NCBI RefSeq assembly: GCF_964204645.1
Contig: NC_134027.1
Span: 17,594,485-17,658,484 of the forward strand
DNA length: 64,000 nt
Direction of reading: 5' to 3'
Source: Tubulanus polymorphus
Taxonomy: Eukaryota > Nemertea > Palaeonemertea > Tubulaniformes > Tubulanidae
Positions 32,530 to 42,299 of this stretch are shown here, piece after piece. The position numbers and the translations under genes were made by a program. Each line of letters begins with the position of its first letter. Position 1 is the first letter of the stretch. The notes under the pieces were generated by a model, which searched no databases, was not told the DNA's origin, and saw only the letters and a list, made by a program, of their open reading frames with translations.

Positions 32530-33956
32530 ATGGATGTAGAAGGCGGAAAAGCTTATGAAATGGGAGAAATGGGAATTAATAATAAAGGATATATTGATGA
32601 TGATTATAATGATGCAGAAACTAATATTGATAATTATGATGAATCAGCATATAATACTAATTTAGCAGATAGTGGTTCTAAAGCCCCATCAACAGATGAA
32701 TTTGATAGAAGAACTAGATCGAGAATAAATCCTGAAAATGAAAATCCAGATTTAGTAAAACAAAATTTAGAATATAATGAATATATTTATAATTTCAAAC
32801 CTATATTTGAAAAATCTGGATATAATATAAATGCCAGAGGCGCCAGACTTTTAGTAAATATTAAAATCTTTAGATGGCGAATATTATTATCATTTGCAAG
32901 ATGATTATTATATTAATATCTCTTATAAAAATCAAAACGAAATATAAGCAGAATCAACTTTGAGTAATTTAGAACCAGATAGAATTAAAAGAATAAGAAA
33001 TAGTAATGAAATAGAAAATGTAACACAAGAAAAAATAAATCAGAATAGAAAAGTATTTAAACAAAGAATTAATGACTTATTTGAAACAATCGATAATAAT
33101 TTAGATCCAGAAACAACTTCTGAACAGAATATAACTTCCAAAACTAGTAAACCTAATTCAAGAGTAGTTCAAACTGAAAAACTTTTACCAAATCGATTAC
33201 TTGATGCAACGAAACAAGAATTAGAAGATTTAAATATATTTTCTGATAGAGCAATTAGATAAATTATTAGTATACAAAATAAAGCTGTTAAATTTGCGCA
33301 TGATAAAAGTGTAAGAGATTTTAAAATTATAACTTTAGAAGATCAGAACAACTAAAATTAGATAGAGATAATAAAGTTATTGAGGAAATTGAATTTAAAA
33401 AAAGAAATGCATATTTAGAAAAAGAAATTGATAATTTAGAATATAACATAGAATTTCAGAAAGAAGATATCAAATTATTAAAAAAATCATATGATTATTG
33501 TATTAATAGATTAAAAGTTGTTGTTAAAGATTTAATAATTAAACCAGATTCTGAAATATCATTGAAAGATAGAATAAAATTATTATTTAAGTTAGAAGGA
33601 ATCACAATTCTTTCAATTCTAACAGCTGTAACTATGGTATTTACAACAATTGGTTTAGCAATATCAAATTCATTGAAATCTACTCCTACTCCCAATAAAC
33701 CGGATAAACCCCCGAATGATAATAATTCTATACAAGATAAAGTTAAGGATGGTTTAAAGAAATTAGCAAAATATTTATGGGACTATCTAAAAAATCTGCT
33801 GCAGCATTACCCGGAGTTATTGCATCAATTGTTGGTTTTATATTGAAATCTGCTGGGAATATTCTTAACTTTGCTGCTGAACATATTATTTTATTTTTAA
33901 TTACAGTTGTAAGTGCAATTATTTTTGGGTTAATGAATATGATAAAAAATAAATAA
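32530..33956 (+). pseudogene. Coiled-coil/membrane Polinton protein, several lesions
   Basis: It starts MDVEGGKAYEMGEMG with an acidic N-terminus (DDDYNDAETNIDNYDES). A frameshift near 32,855, a stop near 32,946 and stops near 33,260 and 33,352 interrupt it. The later parts form a coiled coil (KKRNAYLEKEIDNLEYNIEF), then SLKDRIKLLFKLEGITILSI with a hydrophobic segment, a Pro-rich linker and, after another frameshift near 33,790, AALPGVIASIVGFILKSAGN and a final hydrophobic helix. The full length would be about 475 codons. The block 'L.DRI...F..EGIT...IL.A' followed by 'AALPGVI.SIV' recurs in invertebrate Polintons; its role is unknown, perhaps membrane interaction or structure. Confidence 0.55.
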
Positions 33957-33976
33957 TTAATTTTTTTGTTAAATAA

Positions 33977-35223
33977 ATGAGTGGGAGTTATATAAGTCCT
34001 TCTAAGAATTCTAGAATATCTAATGCTATTAAAGCAGAAAGATCACATCATGTAATTACTCATAACCCTTCTAATATTAATCCCGATGAAACTTTATATG
34101 TTAGAAATCCTCGATTAACACAAAATACTTTTTATGTTCCAAATAGTATTTATTTATCAGCCGATATAAAAGTAACTGGTAATAATAATAATTATGTTGT
34201 TGATAATGTTGGGAGATATTTGATTAAAAAATTAGCTGTAAAGATTGGACCAGAAACAGTTTTCTCATTGGATAATTATAATTTATTTATGCATTTTAAA
34301 GATTTATGGTTAACAAAAGAAAATAGAAATAATATGATATTTCAAGGCATCCAATCAGAAAACCAAAATAAATTAAGATCTGAACCTAATAATGCAGTAG
34401 TAACTAATGCTACAGATAATTTGATAAAAAAGATTTATGGAAGCAAATATAAAATTCCATTAGACTTTGAATTGATAAATAATAATGCGCCTTTATACAA
34501 ATATGTTATACAAGAAGATATTATATTCGAAATAACATTTGCTCCTGTAAATGAAATTGTATTATCTAGCGTTGTTAAAGATATGGGTTATGAATTATCG
34601 AATATATGTTTAGAATATGATACAGTAACTGATGAAAATATTGCTAGCATAATTCAAACTCAATACAACCAAGGATTTTTATTATTATATGATTATATTG
34701 AAAAATTTAAAACTGTAACTATTAATGCAAATGATGAAATAATTGATGAGAATATTAACATCCCAAGAAGATCTATTAAAGGTATGTTAATATTTTTGCC
34801 ATTGCAACGTATACTAATGGTCCAATAAAAGTTGATAATTATTATAATCCTGAAATATCAAAAGCAGAAATAACAATTGAAGGCATAGCAAATAAAATAT
34901 TTCGTCAGGGAATGAGAATGATAGATCAATGGCCAGAAATTAGAAAACATTTTATGAATGAAAAAGTAAAATCATTTGAAAATTGTAATATTAATCAAAT
35001 TGATTATTATACCAGTAATAAATATGCATTATGGTTAGATTTTAGAACAACAGAGGATAATTCATTGCATGGTTCTGGGAAAAAACTACAAAATACTAAA
35101 GATGGAATACAATTATTCATGAAAAAGAAAAAAGGAAGTTTAAATTTCAAAATGCGCGTTTATATTACATCCGACGCGCAATTAAATATTGTAAATTCAC
35201 AATTAGATAGTTTTATGTTTTAA
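33977..35223 (+). pseudogene. Polinton major capsid protein (double jelly-roll), one frameshift
   Basis: About 415 codons in two frames. Part 1 (33,977 to about 34,795) starts MSGSYISPSKNSRISNAI and includes NVGRYLIKKLAVKIG, the LFMHFKDLWLTKENR block, KIPLDFELINNNAPLYKYV and ELSNICLEYDTVT. After a frameshift near 34,795, part 2 includes YNPEISKAEITIEGIANKI, then KYALWLDFRTTEDNSLHGSG and ends DAQLNIVNSQLDSFMF. Alternating beta-strand segments in two halves and the length suit the double jelly-roll capsid protein of Polintons/adintoviruses; the assignment uses recalled motif order. It is the largest gene with only a single lesion. Confidence 0.75.
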
Positions 35224-35272
35224 GTGTTATGAAATATTAAAATTTTAACTTTAATAAAAAATCTTATATTAG

Positions 35273-36468
35273 ATGGAAGGTGGAATATATGAAATACAAA
35301 CTCCAAGTGAAATGATATCAGATATATATTATATATTACCTATGATGAATACAGTAATTATTTTGGAGAATACTTTAATCAATTCAAATATAGAATAAGT
35401 AAAATAGATAAGAATATTGAAACAAAAAAAGAAAATAATATTGAACTTAAAATAGAAGATAAGAATGATATTGAATATAAGATAGAAGATAATATTGAAA
35501 CTAAAATAGAAGATAGTAATAATATTGAAACAAAAAAAGAAGGTGTAACATCATCTACATCTTATAATATACCCTCTACATATCATATTGAATCAAAAAA
35601 AGATTATTATAATCAAAAATATTGTGATGTATGTAAGAAATATATATCATATAAAAATTGGGCATCACATAAGAAATCAAAGAAACATATAGAAAAAGAA
35701 AAGAATAATAATGATAATAATATATCTGGTAATAATATAATAGATAATATCATAGATAATGTTAATACAATTGAAACAAATGATACCATAGATAATATAA
35801 CAGATAATGTTGATATAATTGAAACTAATGATAATGAAACAATTGATGATTCTAAAAAAAAAAATTTTTACATTTGTGATTTAGATATTTCTAAAAGTAA
35901 TTTTTCTAAACATAAAAAATCTCAAGCGCATATCGAAAATGAAAGGAAGTTAGAAGAACATGAACAGAAATTAGAAGAAATAGAAAGAAATAAAATGTGC
36001 CAATATTGTAATAAAAAAATTGAACCTGTTGATGAAAATACTCATTATAAATCAAAATTACATCTAATAAATGTTTATAAAATAATGGGTATGATACCAT
36101 TGTTAAATAACCCAGAGAAATATATGAAATATTTTAATCCTAAAACTAACCAATATTATATATTCTATAAGTTGTTATTTGATAAATTATTAGCTTATGC
36201 AGAAGATAATCATGAACAAATCTATTTTTTATTATATTTTAGAAAAATAGATTTAATTTATCTAATCAAACATTTTGGATATCAATTTGATTTTGATAAT
36301 GATGATTTTGATGAATACTTAGAAAAATAAAGAGAAAAAGCTAATATACCTACTAATTATCAATCAAAGATGACTCGACTAAAATTAATAAATCTACCTA
36401 AGACTTTTGATGAATTAGATATAAACAGAGATGATTTTATAGATGTATTAGAAACAAAATTAGAATAA
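35273..36468 (+). pseudogene. Multi-zinc-finger Polinton protein, broken
   Basis: It starts MEGGIYEIQTPSEMISDIYY. A frameshift lies at about 35,335-35,390, after which the frame is open to 36,330. It has repeated KIED/NIETK segments, finger 1 YCDVCKKYISYKNWASHKKS..H (about 35,620), a finger-like ICDLDISKSNFSKHKKSQAH that lacks the second cysteine, and finger 3 CQYCNKKIEPVDENTHYKS..H (36,000). A stop at 36,328-36,330 is followed by 45 more open codons to 36,468. The fingers resemble the short CxxC...H....H type at the polymerase N-terminus. A DNA- or RNA-binding role is inferred. It is the last rightward gene before the hairpins. Confidence 0.55.
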
Positions 36469-36486
36469 TTATTATAAAACTATTTT

Positions 36487-36582
36487 TATATCTATGTACT
36501 AGACGTACGTAAGAATCTTGGTAAGAATCCAAGAATCCAAGAAATCTTACTTTCTTACTCGTACGTCTAGTACATAGATATA
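36487..36582. terminator. Hairpin 1 between convergent Polinton genes
   Basis: A perfect 23-bp inverted repeat: arms with the TATATCTATGTACTAGACGT core (36,487-36,509) and its reverse complement (36,560-36,582), with a loop rich in AAGAATC/CTTACTTT repeats. It sits 18 bases after the last rightward gene. The placement suits a bidirectional terminator; an origin or packaging role is possible. Confidence 0.6.
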
Positions 36583-36730
36583 TATGTACATATATAATAG
36601 TTTTCATAAAAATTAAAAACACAAAATTATTAATCTAAGTATAGAAATAGTTATAATATAATCTATTTTTATTTTTATTAAGAGAGAACATATAATTTAT
36701 TCATTTTTATATAATTCATTTAATAATTTA

Positions 36731-36834
36731 TATATCTATGTACTAGACGTACGTGTAAGAATCCAAGAATTCTTACTTTCTTACTTTCTTAGCAAGAATC
36801 TTGGATTCTTACGTACGTCTAGTATATAGAAATA
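36731..36834. terminator. Hairpin 2 between convergent Polinton genes
   Basis: A second copy of the hairpin: the left arm starts TATATCTATGTACTAGACGT and extends through TAAGAATCCAAGAA; the right arm is complementary (TTGGATTCTTACGTACGTC...) with a mismatch near its end. Its right end is 35 bases from the stop codon of the leftward ATPase gene. The stem sequence is shared with hairpin 1, including the palindromic ACGTACGT. Confidence 0.6.
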
Positions 36835-36868
36835 TAAATTAGTTTCTATAATATTCCAAATTAGGATT

Positions 36869-37480
36869 TTATTTTATAAATTTATATTCATAGGGAAATT
36901 GAAGCCTCAGTAATAATTTTGAACCTTTATTATTCTTTAATTTATTCATATATTCATCATGTAATTCAGTAGGTATAATTTGATTTTCTTCCAATGATTG
37001 TTGCATAGATTTTCTATCTTTATTGTAGAATAAAACTAAAAATCTTATATTCTCCCTAAAGTTTTTAACAATTGAATTATATTTTTGATTTAAAACCCAT
37101 GTTCTTATCCCAAAATGTCTCCCAGAGAAAGCTAGATAACATAACTCACTTTCTCTAACTTTTGAATCATGTAAATTAGCACAATCATCTATAATGAATA
37201 ATGTATTTAATCCTGTATAAATATCTAATGCTATTTTTATACAATTATCTAAATTTTCTTTTACTGTTTTAGGATTTAATATAATAAACTTTTTTATCTT
37301 AACTATATCTCTATTATATGTTTTATTCATTTCATAAGTGGGGCAGAATAATATTATATTATCAAAATAATTCTTATAAATAGTTTCTAACAAATCTAAT
37401 ATGAAATGTGTTTTACCGCAGTTTGTTACTCCAGTAACTAACATATTATGCGGTTCAAATATAAATAAATCTTTATTCAT
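36869..37480 (-). CDS. Polinton DNA-packaging ATPase (FtsK/HerA type), 203 aa
   Basis: Intact. Walker A is GVTNCGKTHF (about residues 17-26) and Walker B is TLFIIDDCAN (about residues 92-101). A sensor-like Asn/Gln lies in WVLNQKYNS, and an Arg-rich region follows (FRENIRFLVLFYNKDRKS). This is the A32-like genome-packaging ATPase shared by Polintons and related large DNA viruses; it would drive DNA into a capsid. The length of about 200 aa is usual. The start ATG overlaps the end of the integrase gene by 8 bases, indicating cotranscription. It is the best-preserved of the signature genes here. Confidence 0.85.
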   Translation of the reverse strand: MNKDLFIFEPHNMLVTGVTNCGKTHFILDLLETIYKNYFDNIILFCPTYEMNKTYNRDIVKIKKFIILNPKTVKENLDNCIKIALDIYTGLNTLFIIDDCANLHDSKVRESELCYLAFSGRHFGIRTWVLNQKYNSIVKNFRENIRFLVLFYNKDRKSMQQSLEENQIIPTELHDEYMNKLKNNKGSKLLLRLQFPYEYKFIK

Positions 37481-38554
37481 TTATTCTTTTAATTTTACTA
37501 GATAAAATCCATTCATTAAATTTATCATCGTATCCTTTATATTTCACCAAAGAATACTTTTTTCCTTTAAGAGTTTTTGTTTTCAATACTTTTTCTATTT
37601 TGTATTCTATTTCATCTGGGTTTGGTACAAGTGATAATTCTTGTTCATAGAAATAACCTAATATTTCTTCATCTTTTAGATCTTCTAATTTATAAACAAA
37701 TGGTTTAGTTAATATTATCTTTTTAATCTTAAATATTTCTTCAGTAAAATTAGGGGTATAACCTTTATAAAAGGTTTTTCTATATTTAGATATTCTAACG
37801 TGTTGTCCAATTTAAATTTAGGTTTTCCAAAATCATGTGTTACAAACGCGCCATATAAATTATTCCAAACTATTTCTGAATTATCTTCTTTTCTAGCTTG
37901 TATAGGTTTCATATTTATAGAACTATGTTTAGAATTATTATAACCTTTCACTAAATCATCTAACACATCGATATATTTATATGTTTCATTAGCAGTAAAG
38001 TATTTCCACATTCTAGTTTTCGATGTTTTATTAAATCTTTCTATAATAGATGCTTTTTTATCTGAATGTGTTGAAAAATACTCTACATCGTTAACAGATA
38101 ATAGTTTTTTTAATTGTTTGTTATAGAATTCCTTACCTTCATCAAATTGTATCTTACCTGGAATAGATTCAAATATATTCTTAAAAGCATTTGTCACTTC
38201 TATTCCACTTTTATTTTTGATTGGAATTGACCACGCGTATCTACTGAATATGTCTATAACATTCAGTATCCAGAAATATCCTTTGTTGTATTCTTCTAAG
38301 TTCTTCATGTCAATTAAATCAGCTTGCCATTGTTGATCGATATATGAAACCATTACTTTTCTTGTTAAATGAGTTTTATCCATTTTCTTGTGGATTTGAT
38401 ATGTTGGTTGATTTTGTAACCATGATTTTAATTCGCTATATTTTATATTTTCTTTATCGGATTTAATTTTACCCCATAATTCTGAAACGTTAGAATATGA
38501 TACTTCACTTTCTGGGTTATAATATAAATCTCTTAAATATTGTTCTTTTTTCAT
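37473..38554 (-). pseudogene. Polinton integrase with C-terminal chromodomain, one frameshift
   Basis: Retroviral-type DDE integrase. N-terminal KKEQYLRDLYYNPESEVSYS; then MVSYIDQQWQADLIDMKNL (first catalytic Asp), YFWILNVIDIFSRYAWSIPI, IQFDEGKEF (second Asp), YFSTHSDKKASIIERFNKT (the Glu helix). After NNLYGAFVTHDFGKPKFK a 1-base loss (about 37,800-37,815) shifts the frame; the correct downstream frame has RISKYRKTFYKGYTPNFTEE, PFVYKLEDLKDEEILGYFYE, and a chromodomain-like end YSLVKYKGYDDKFNEWI, stopping at 37,473. Chromodomains steer integration toward modified chromatin in related elements. The catalytic triad is intact; only the C-terminal half is out of frame. Confidence 0.85.
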
Positions 38555-38599
38555 CTTCTTTTAATCCATTAATAATAATTTAGATTTAGTTTCAATGAC

Positions 38600-38931
38600 T
38601 TAATGATTTGACTTATTTTCTGGTATAATAGGTTTATCATCATTGGAATCATCTTTATCATCAGATTTGAAATTTGATTTATATATTACACCGGATAATA
38701 TAATAATTGTGATTAACACAATTGTAATATATAAGTAGTTATTTCTTCCAGCATTATAAGAATTAGATGGATTGTTATTTGAATCAATATCAGATAAAGT
38801 CTGTGATTCATTTATATCAGTTAATTTCTTTTTCTTAGCTTTTTTTTTAATTCTGCAGATCTTTTACCTAATTCTCTTGCCCATTTAATTTGTTTTTCAG
38901 ATCTAACCTTTTTCTTAACGCCATCACTCAT
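38600..38931 (-). pseudogene. Small basic protein with a membrane helix, frameshifted in a poly-A run
   Basis: It starts MSDGVKKKVRSEKQIKWARE and is very basic. A homopolymer of nine A bases shifts the frame after residue 35; the other frame continues with KKKKLTDINESQTLSDID, a hydrophobic segment (YITIVLITIIILSGVIY) and an acidic tail to 38,600. The start overlaps the preceding gene's stop by 8 bases. The function is not recognised. A sequencing error in the homopolymer is possible. Confidence 0.5.
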
Positions 38932-39394
38932 TTATTTTAGTTAATTTTTGTTCTGATTCATTTTCTGTTTCGCCGTTTGGTTGTAGTACATCTGTTTCGT
39001 TCTTACCTGATTTATATTCCATAGGTTTGATGTTCGAAAATGTTATGACACCAGTAGAAATTAATGTCATAACCGATCCTAATTGAAATGAAGCGTAACC
39101 AACCCATTTTTGTAATTCAGTCATAACTAAGTAGTCATTTTTCGAATCATTATATAATTTATTGGTATCATCAATTGGTATTAACTGGTTACATAACTTA
39201 GAGTAACATTTGATAATACCATCCGAAATAGAATCATTTATTCTAGCTAATCTAGCTTCTTCATAAATCTTAAAATATTTTATTACTTTATCTGGTTTCA
39301 TAGAGTCTAGTTCTTGAAAAGTAATGGTCTTAGTTAAAAACTCCTTAGATTTCCCGCCAGCAATTAGTAATTCAAGATGGTGTTTACAATTCAT
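38924..39394 (-). CDS. Unknown Polinton protein, 156 aa
   Basis: I choose the Met at 39,394 (MNCKHHLELLIAGGKSKEFL) because the upstream extension overlaps a different, partly preserved frame. It is mostly helical: TITFQELDSMKPDKVIKYFK, YEEARLARINDSISDG, LQKWVGYASFQLGSVMTLIS with a moderately hydrophobic helix, then a polar tail. I do not recognise it. It is first or second in the leftward operon-like series and overlaps the next gene by 8 bases. Confidence 0.55.
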   Translation of the reverse strand: MNCKHHLELLIAGGKSKEFLTKTITFQELDSMKPDKVIKYFKIYEEARLARINDSISDGIIKCYSKLCNQLIPIDDTNKLYNDSKNDYLVMTELQKWVGYASFQLGSVMTLISTGVITFSNIKPMEYKSGKNETDVLQPNGETENESEQKLTKINE

Positions 39395-39530
39395 AATCAA
39401 TATTGTTATTAACTTGAATATTATTTTCAATTTTGGTCGGAATATCCTTATTATCACTAATACCCAAATCATCTAATGTTTTTTCAATATCAATTCTATT
39501 CTTACTCGATATCTTTGAAATTTATATTAG
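39384..39530 (-). pseudogene. C-terminal stub of a leftward Polinton gene
   Basis: An open stretch of about 48 codons without ATG, reading ISSKNRIDIEKTLDDLGISD and ending IENNIQVNNNIDYEL, stop at 39,384. Its end overlaps the next gene's start by 11 bases, like other gene pairs in this strand, so it is likely the tail of a gene whose N-terminal part was lost with the right end of the element. Confidence 0.4.
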
Positions 39531-39685
39531 AGAAAAAAAGCAAGAAAAGTATTATAAGTATTCTTCAAATGATATTAGTATCTCTTTGGGCTAATACTAG
39601 CTTAGTTCAGTTAAAGAATTTGAGTATTAGTTATTGTTTTTTTAGTATTTTTCATTTGTGATATAAAGTATTCCCTTTTGAAAAT
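39531..39685. other. Right boundary zone of the Polinton
   Basis: AT-rich, with a small CTAATACT..AGTATTAG inverted repeat (39,592-39,634). No match to the left-end foldback is visible. LINE-type sequence starts at about 39,686. Confidence 0.4.
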
Positions 39686-41911
39686 ATGAGAGATCCCGAA
39701 ACGAGACCAACAATAAAACAACTAATCCCAATCAAAAGAAATAACAGAAATAACAATGTCAGAATTTGCAAACTTGAGCTACCCAACGTCCTCAACTTAT
39801 TCAAAAATAATGATATCGTGCTGATATCAGAAACATGGAATTCCGCGGAAACAGCGTTCCAAACACCAGATGGATTCTCATATTTTCAACAGACAAGAAA
39901 GAAAAAATCGCGCGCGAAACGTCATTCCGGTGGTCTGCTGCTTTTTTGCTTTTGAACTGAAAACCGGGATAAAACTTTTAAAATCCGATAACGCGGACTA
40001 TCTCTGGATTAAACTTGATAAGACGGTTTCACGCCTGAACGAGGACACTTTTATATGTTTGGCCTATGTATCGCCCGTTCATATCAGCCGCGCACAAGCG
40101 GATACAATGAATATATTAGAAACTGAAATTCTGGCGTACTCAATCGAAGGGAATGTACTTGTCCTCGGAGACTTCAATTCCAGAACGGCAAATAAATCGG
40201 GTCTCATTGTAGATGAAATTGGTAATGAAACAGATGCTAATGAAAATCTATTCAATAATAACAATTTGATATATTTAGAAAACAATATTAATCTTAGCAT
40301 ACAAAGAAGCTCGTGTGATGAAATTTGCAATAATTATGGGAACGATCTATTAGAATTATGTAAAAGTACCCAATCTTTCATTCTTAACGGAAGAGCGTTT
40401 AATGATAAAGATTTGGGTAAATTCACATGTTTCCAACCGAATGGAAAGAGTACGGTGGACTATTGCTTAGTAAACTCAGGTGCACTACGCATTATACGAG
40501 ATTTTGAAATCTCCGATTTAAATCATTTCACAGATCATGCCACGGTTTTTGTTTCTATCGGTAAAAGCTTAGAACCACGGTACACTGACCACAGTTCTTT
40601 ACATAGTAATCCAGAGTATAATGCCTTACCGGAGCGTATAACCTGGAACAAACTAACAGAGAACAGATTCTTAGAAACCGTCCAAAGCGATGATTTCATA
40701 AATCAACTAACCCACTGCATGGATAATTTAATCTATAATGGATCTCCTAATGCAAATGACGTCAACGAAGCTACTAATAATATAACCGATCTCTTATTGT
40801 CCTGGTATGACGGAAATACTCGCCATGCGGCGGGACCAATCAGACGCCGGGTAAGACGTCGTTGGTTTAATAGAAATTGCTCCATAGCCAGGAATAAATT
40901 CAGCAAAGCGAATCGCCTCTACCACAACCAACCCAATCTAAACAATCTACGAGACTTACAAACCATACGTAAGCGTTATAGAAAGACAATATCTAAAGCA
41001 AAACTCCGCTACGAGAAAAAGATAGCTAAAAGACTTACAAATGCTTTATCTCAGAATGACACTAAGTCTTTTTGGAAGAGTTTAAAGTCATTTGAAACTC
41101 GAAACGCAGATAAAAATGAGAACTGCCCGAACTTAGCTGAATTCGAAACTTTTTTTTCGCGGAATAATTCAATCTGAATCAAACGATGACATTGATCCTG
41201 ATCTTTTGCTTAATGAAAATGATACGGAAGCTATTAATATGCCTCACGATCTAGACATCCCCATAACTAGAGATGAAGTTATAAGAGCGATAAGAAATCT
41301 AAAAAGGCAAATCACCGGGTCTTGATAATATCCTACCAGAAATGCTTATAACTGCCTCTGAAACCCTAACACCTGTGCTGACCATTTTTTTCAATGTCAT
41401 CCTTCAATCAGGTATTTACCCACAAAATTGGAGCAGTGGCTGCATTACACCCATTCATAAGAAAGGGATGACTTCCGACCCAAACAATTATAGAGGTATC
41501 ACCGTCTTGAGCTGCTTCGGAAAAATATTTTCAATTATTCTGAATACACGCATTATACAATGGTTAGAGGCACCCCAAGTATTAAATAATGCACAGGCCG
41601 GTTTTAGGCCAAATAATGGTACTATAAATCAATCCTTTGTATTATCTTCAATCATCGACCACTGTATAACGAAGAAAATGAAAAATGCGTGTATGGCATT
41701 CGTAGATTTTTCTAAGGCCTTCGATAATTTGAACTACGAAATTCTCTGGAAAAAGATCCTTGTAGCTGGTATCACTGGCAAAGTTTATAACATAATTAAA
41801 TCTATGTATGCTAACAGTGAATCATGTGTCAAAAACAATGGGTTCATATCTAGCTTTTTTGACTGCACCGTCGGCGTAAGGCAAGGCGACTGTATCTCGC
41901 CTGTACTCATC
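39686..41911 (+). pseudogene. LINE ORF2: endonuclease and partial reverse transcriptase
   Basis: The first frame (39,686-39,955) reads CKLELPNVLNLFKNNDIVLI and SETWNSAETAF, an AP-endonuclease start. After a 1-base shift the main frame (to 41,177) has VLGDFNSRTANKSG, STVDYCLVN and DHATVFVSIG, the remaining nuclease motifs, then an Arg-rich linker. More frameshifts fall near 41,170 and 41,310. RT motifs follow: ITPIHKKG, NNYRGITVLSCFGKIF, AGFRPNNGTINQSF, CMAFVDFSKAFDNLNYEILW (catalytic Asp) and GVRQGDCISPVL. Homology stops at about 41,911, before the YADD box. Loss of the 3' rather than the 5' part points to a later deletion or insertion. Confidence 0.8.
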
Positions 41912-42299
41912 AGAATAAACATAACTAGTTTCGTCTATTTAGCAGAATCGCATTAATGAGGTTTAACAGTACAAATAGCCTAGGCTAAATCGTTCGGCAG
42001 AAAATAAATTCATTTTCAGGAATAAAATCGTACTAGACTAATAGACCTTTAAGTCTGTGGTCCTCCCAATCAACATCGTCATAGAAGATTTGCCGGCAGA
42101 TGTAAAACATTATAACCACTTAATACCACAGTATAATCTACCAATGCTTCAAGGCCCATGGGCCTCTTGTTGTGTATTCAAGATTGAATTGATCTAACCA
42201 GAGCAGAAAGCATTCAGCAATTTAGAAAATCCTAGACTCATAATCAAGTTCTGTGAAGTCAGTTGAATCAAGTTGAGGGCTCAGGTGCCTAAAATTCAA
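41912..42299. other. No gene seen
   Basis: Sequence after the abrupt end of the LINE. No supported coding sequence or repeat structure. Confidence 0.45.

Larger units (their letters stand above)
24929..39530. mobile_element. Polinton (Maverick) virus-like transposon, decayed
   Basis: A strongly AT-rich block of about 14.6 kb with the Polinton gene set: PolB, penton-like and major capsid proteins, packaging ATPase and chromodomain integrase. Genes from 25.4 to 36.5 kb run rightward; those from 39.5 to 36.9 kb run leftward. The left boundary is sharp: LINE ORF1 stops being homologous exactly where the AGTAATAGGGG foldback starts. The right boundary is unclear (39,530-39,685), and no matching terminal repeat is seen there. 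At least a dozen frameshifts or stops show the copy is no longer autonomous. No maturation protease is recognised. Whether it ever formed particles cannot be read from the sequence. Confidence 0.9.

Noticed and set aside
36487-36834. Reading the two hairpins as a Polinton terminal repeat
   Set aside because: They lie inside the element between convergent genes, not at an end, and do not resemble the left-end foldback.
38924-39472. Using the upstream Met at 39,472 as the start of the leftward gene
   Set aside because: The extra 26 residues overlap a different open frame whose tail ends just inside this gene, as other pairs in this strand do; the Met at 39,394 fits better.
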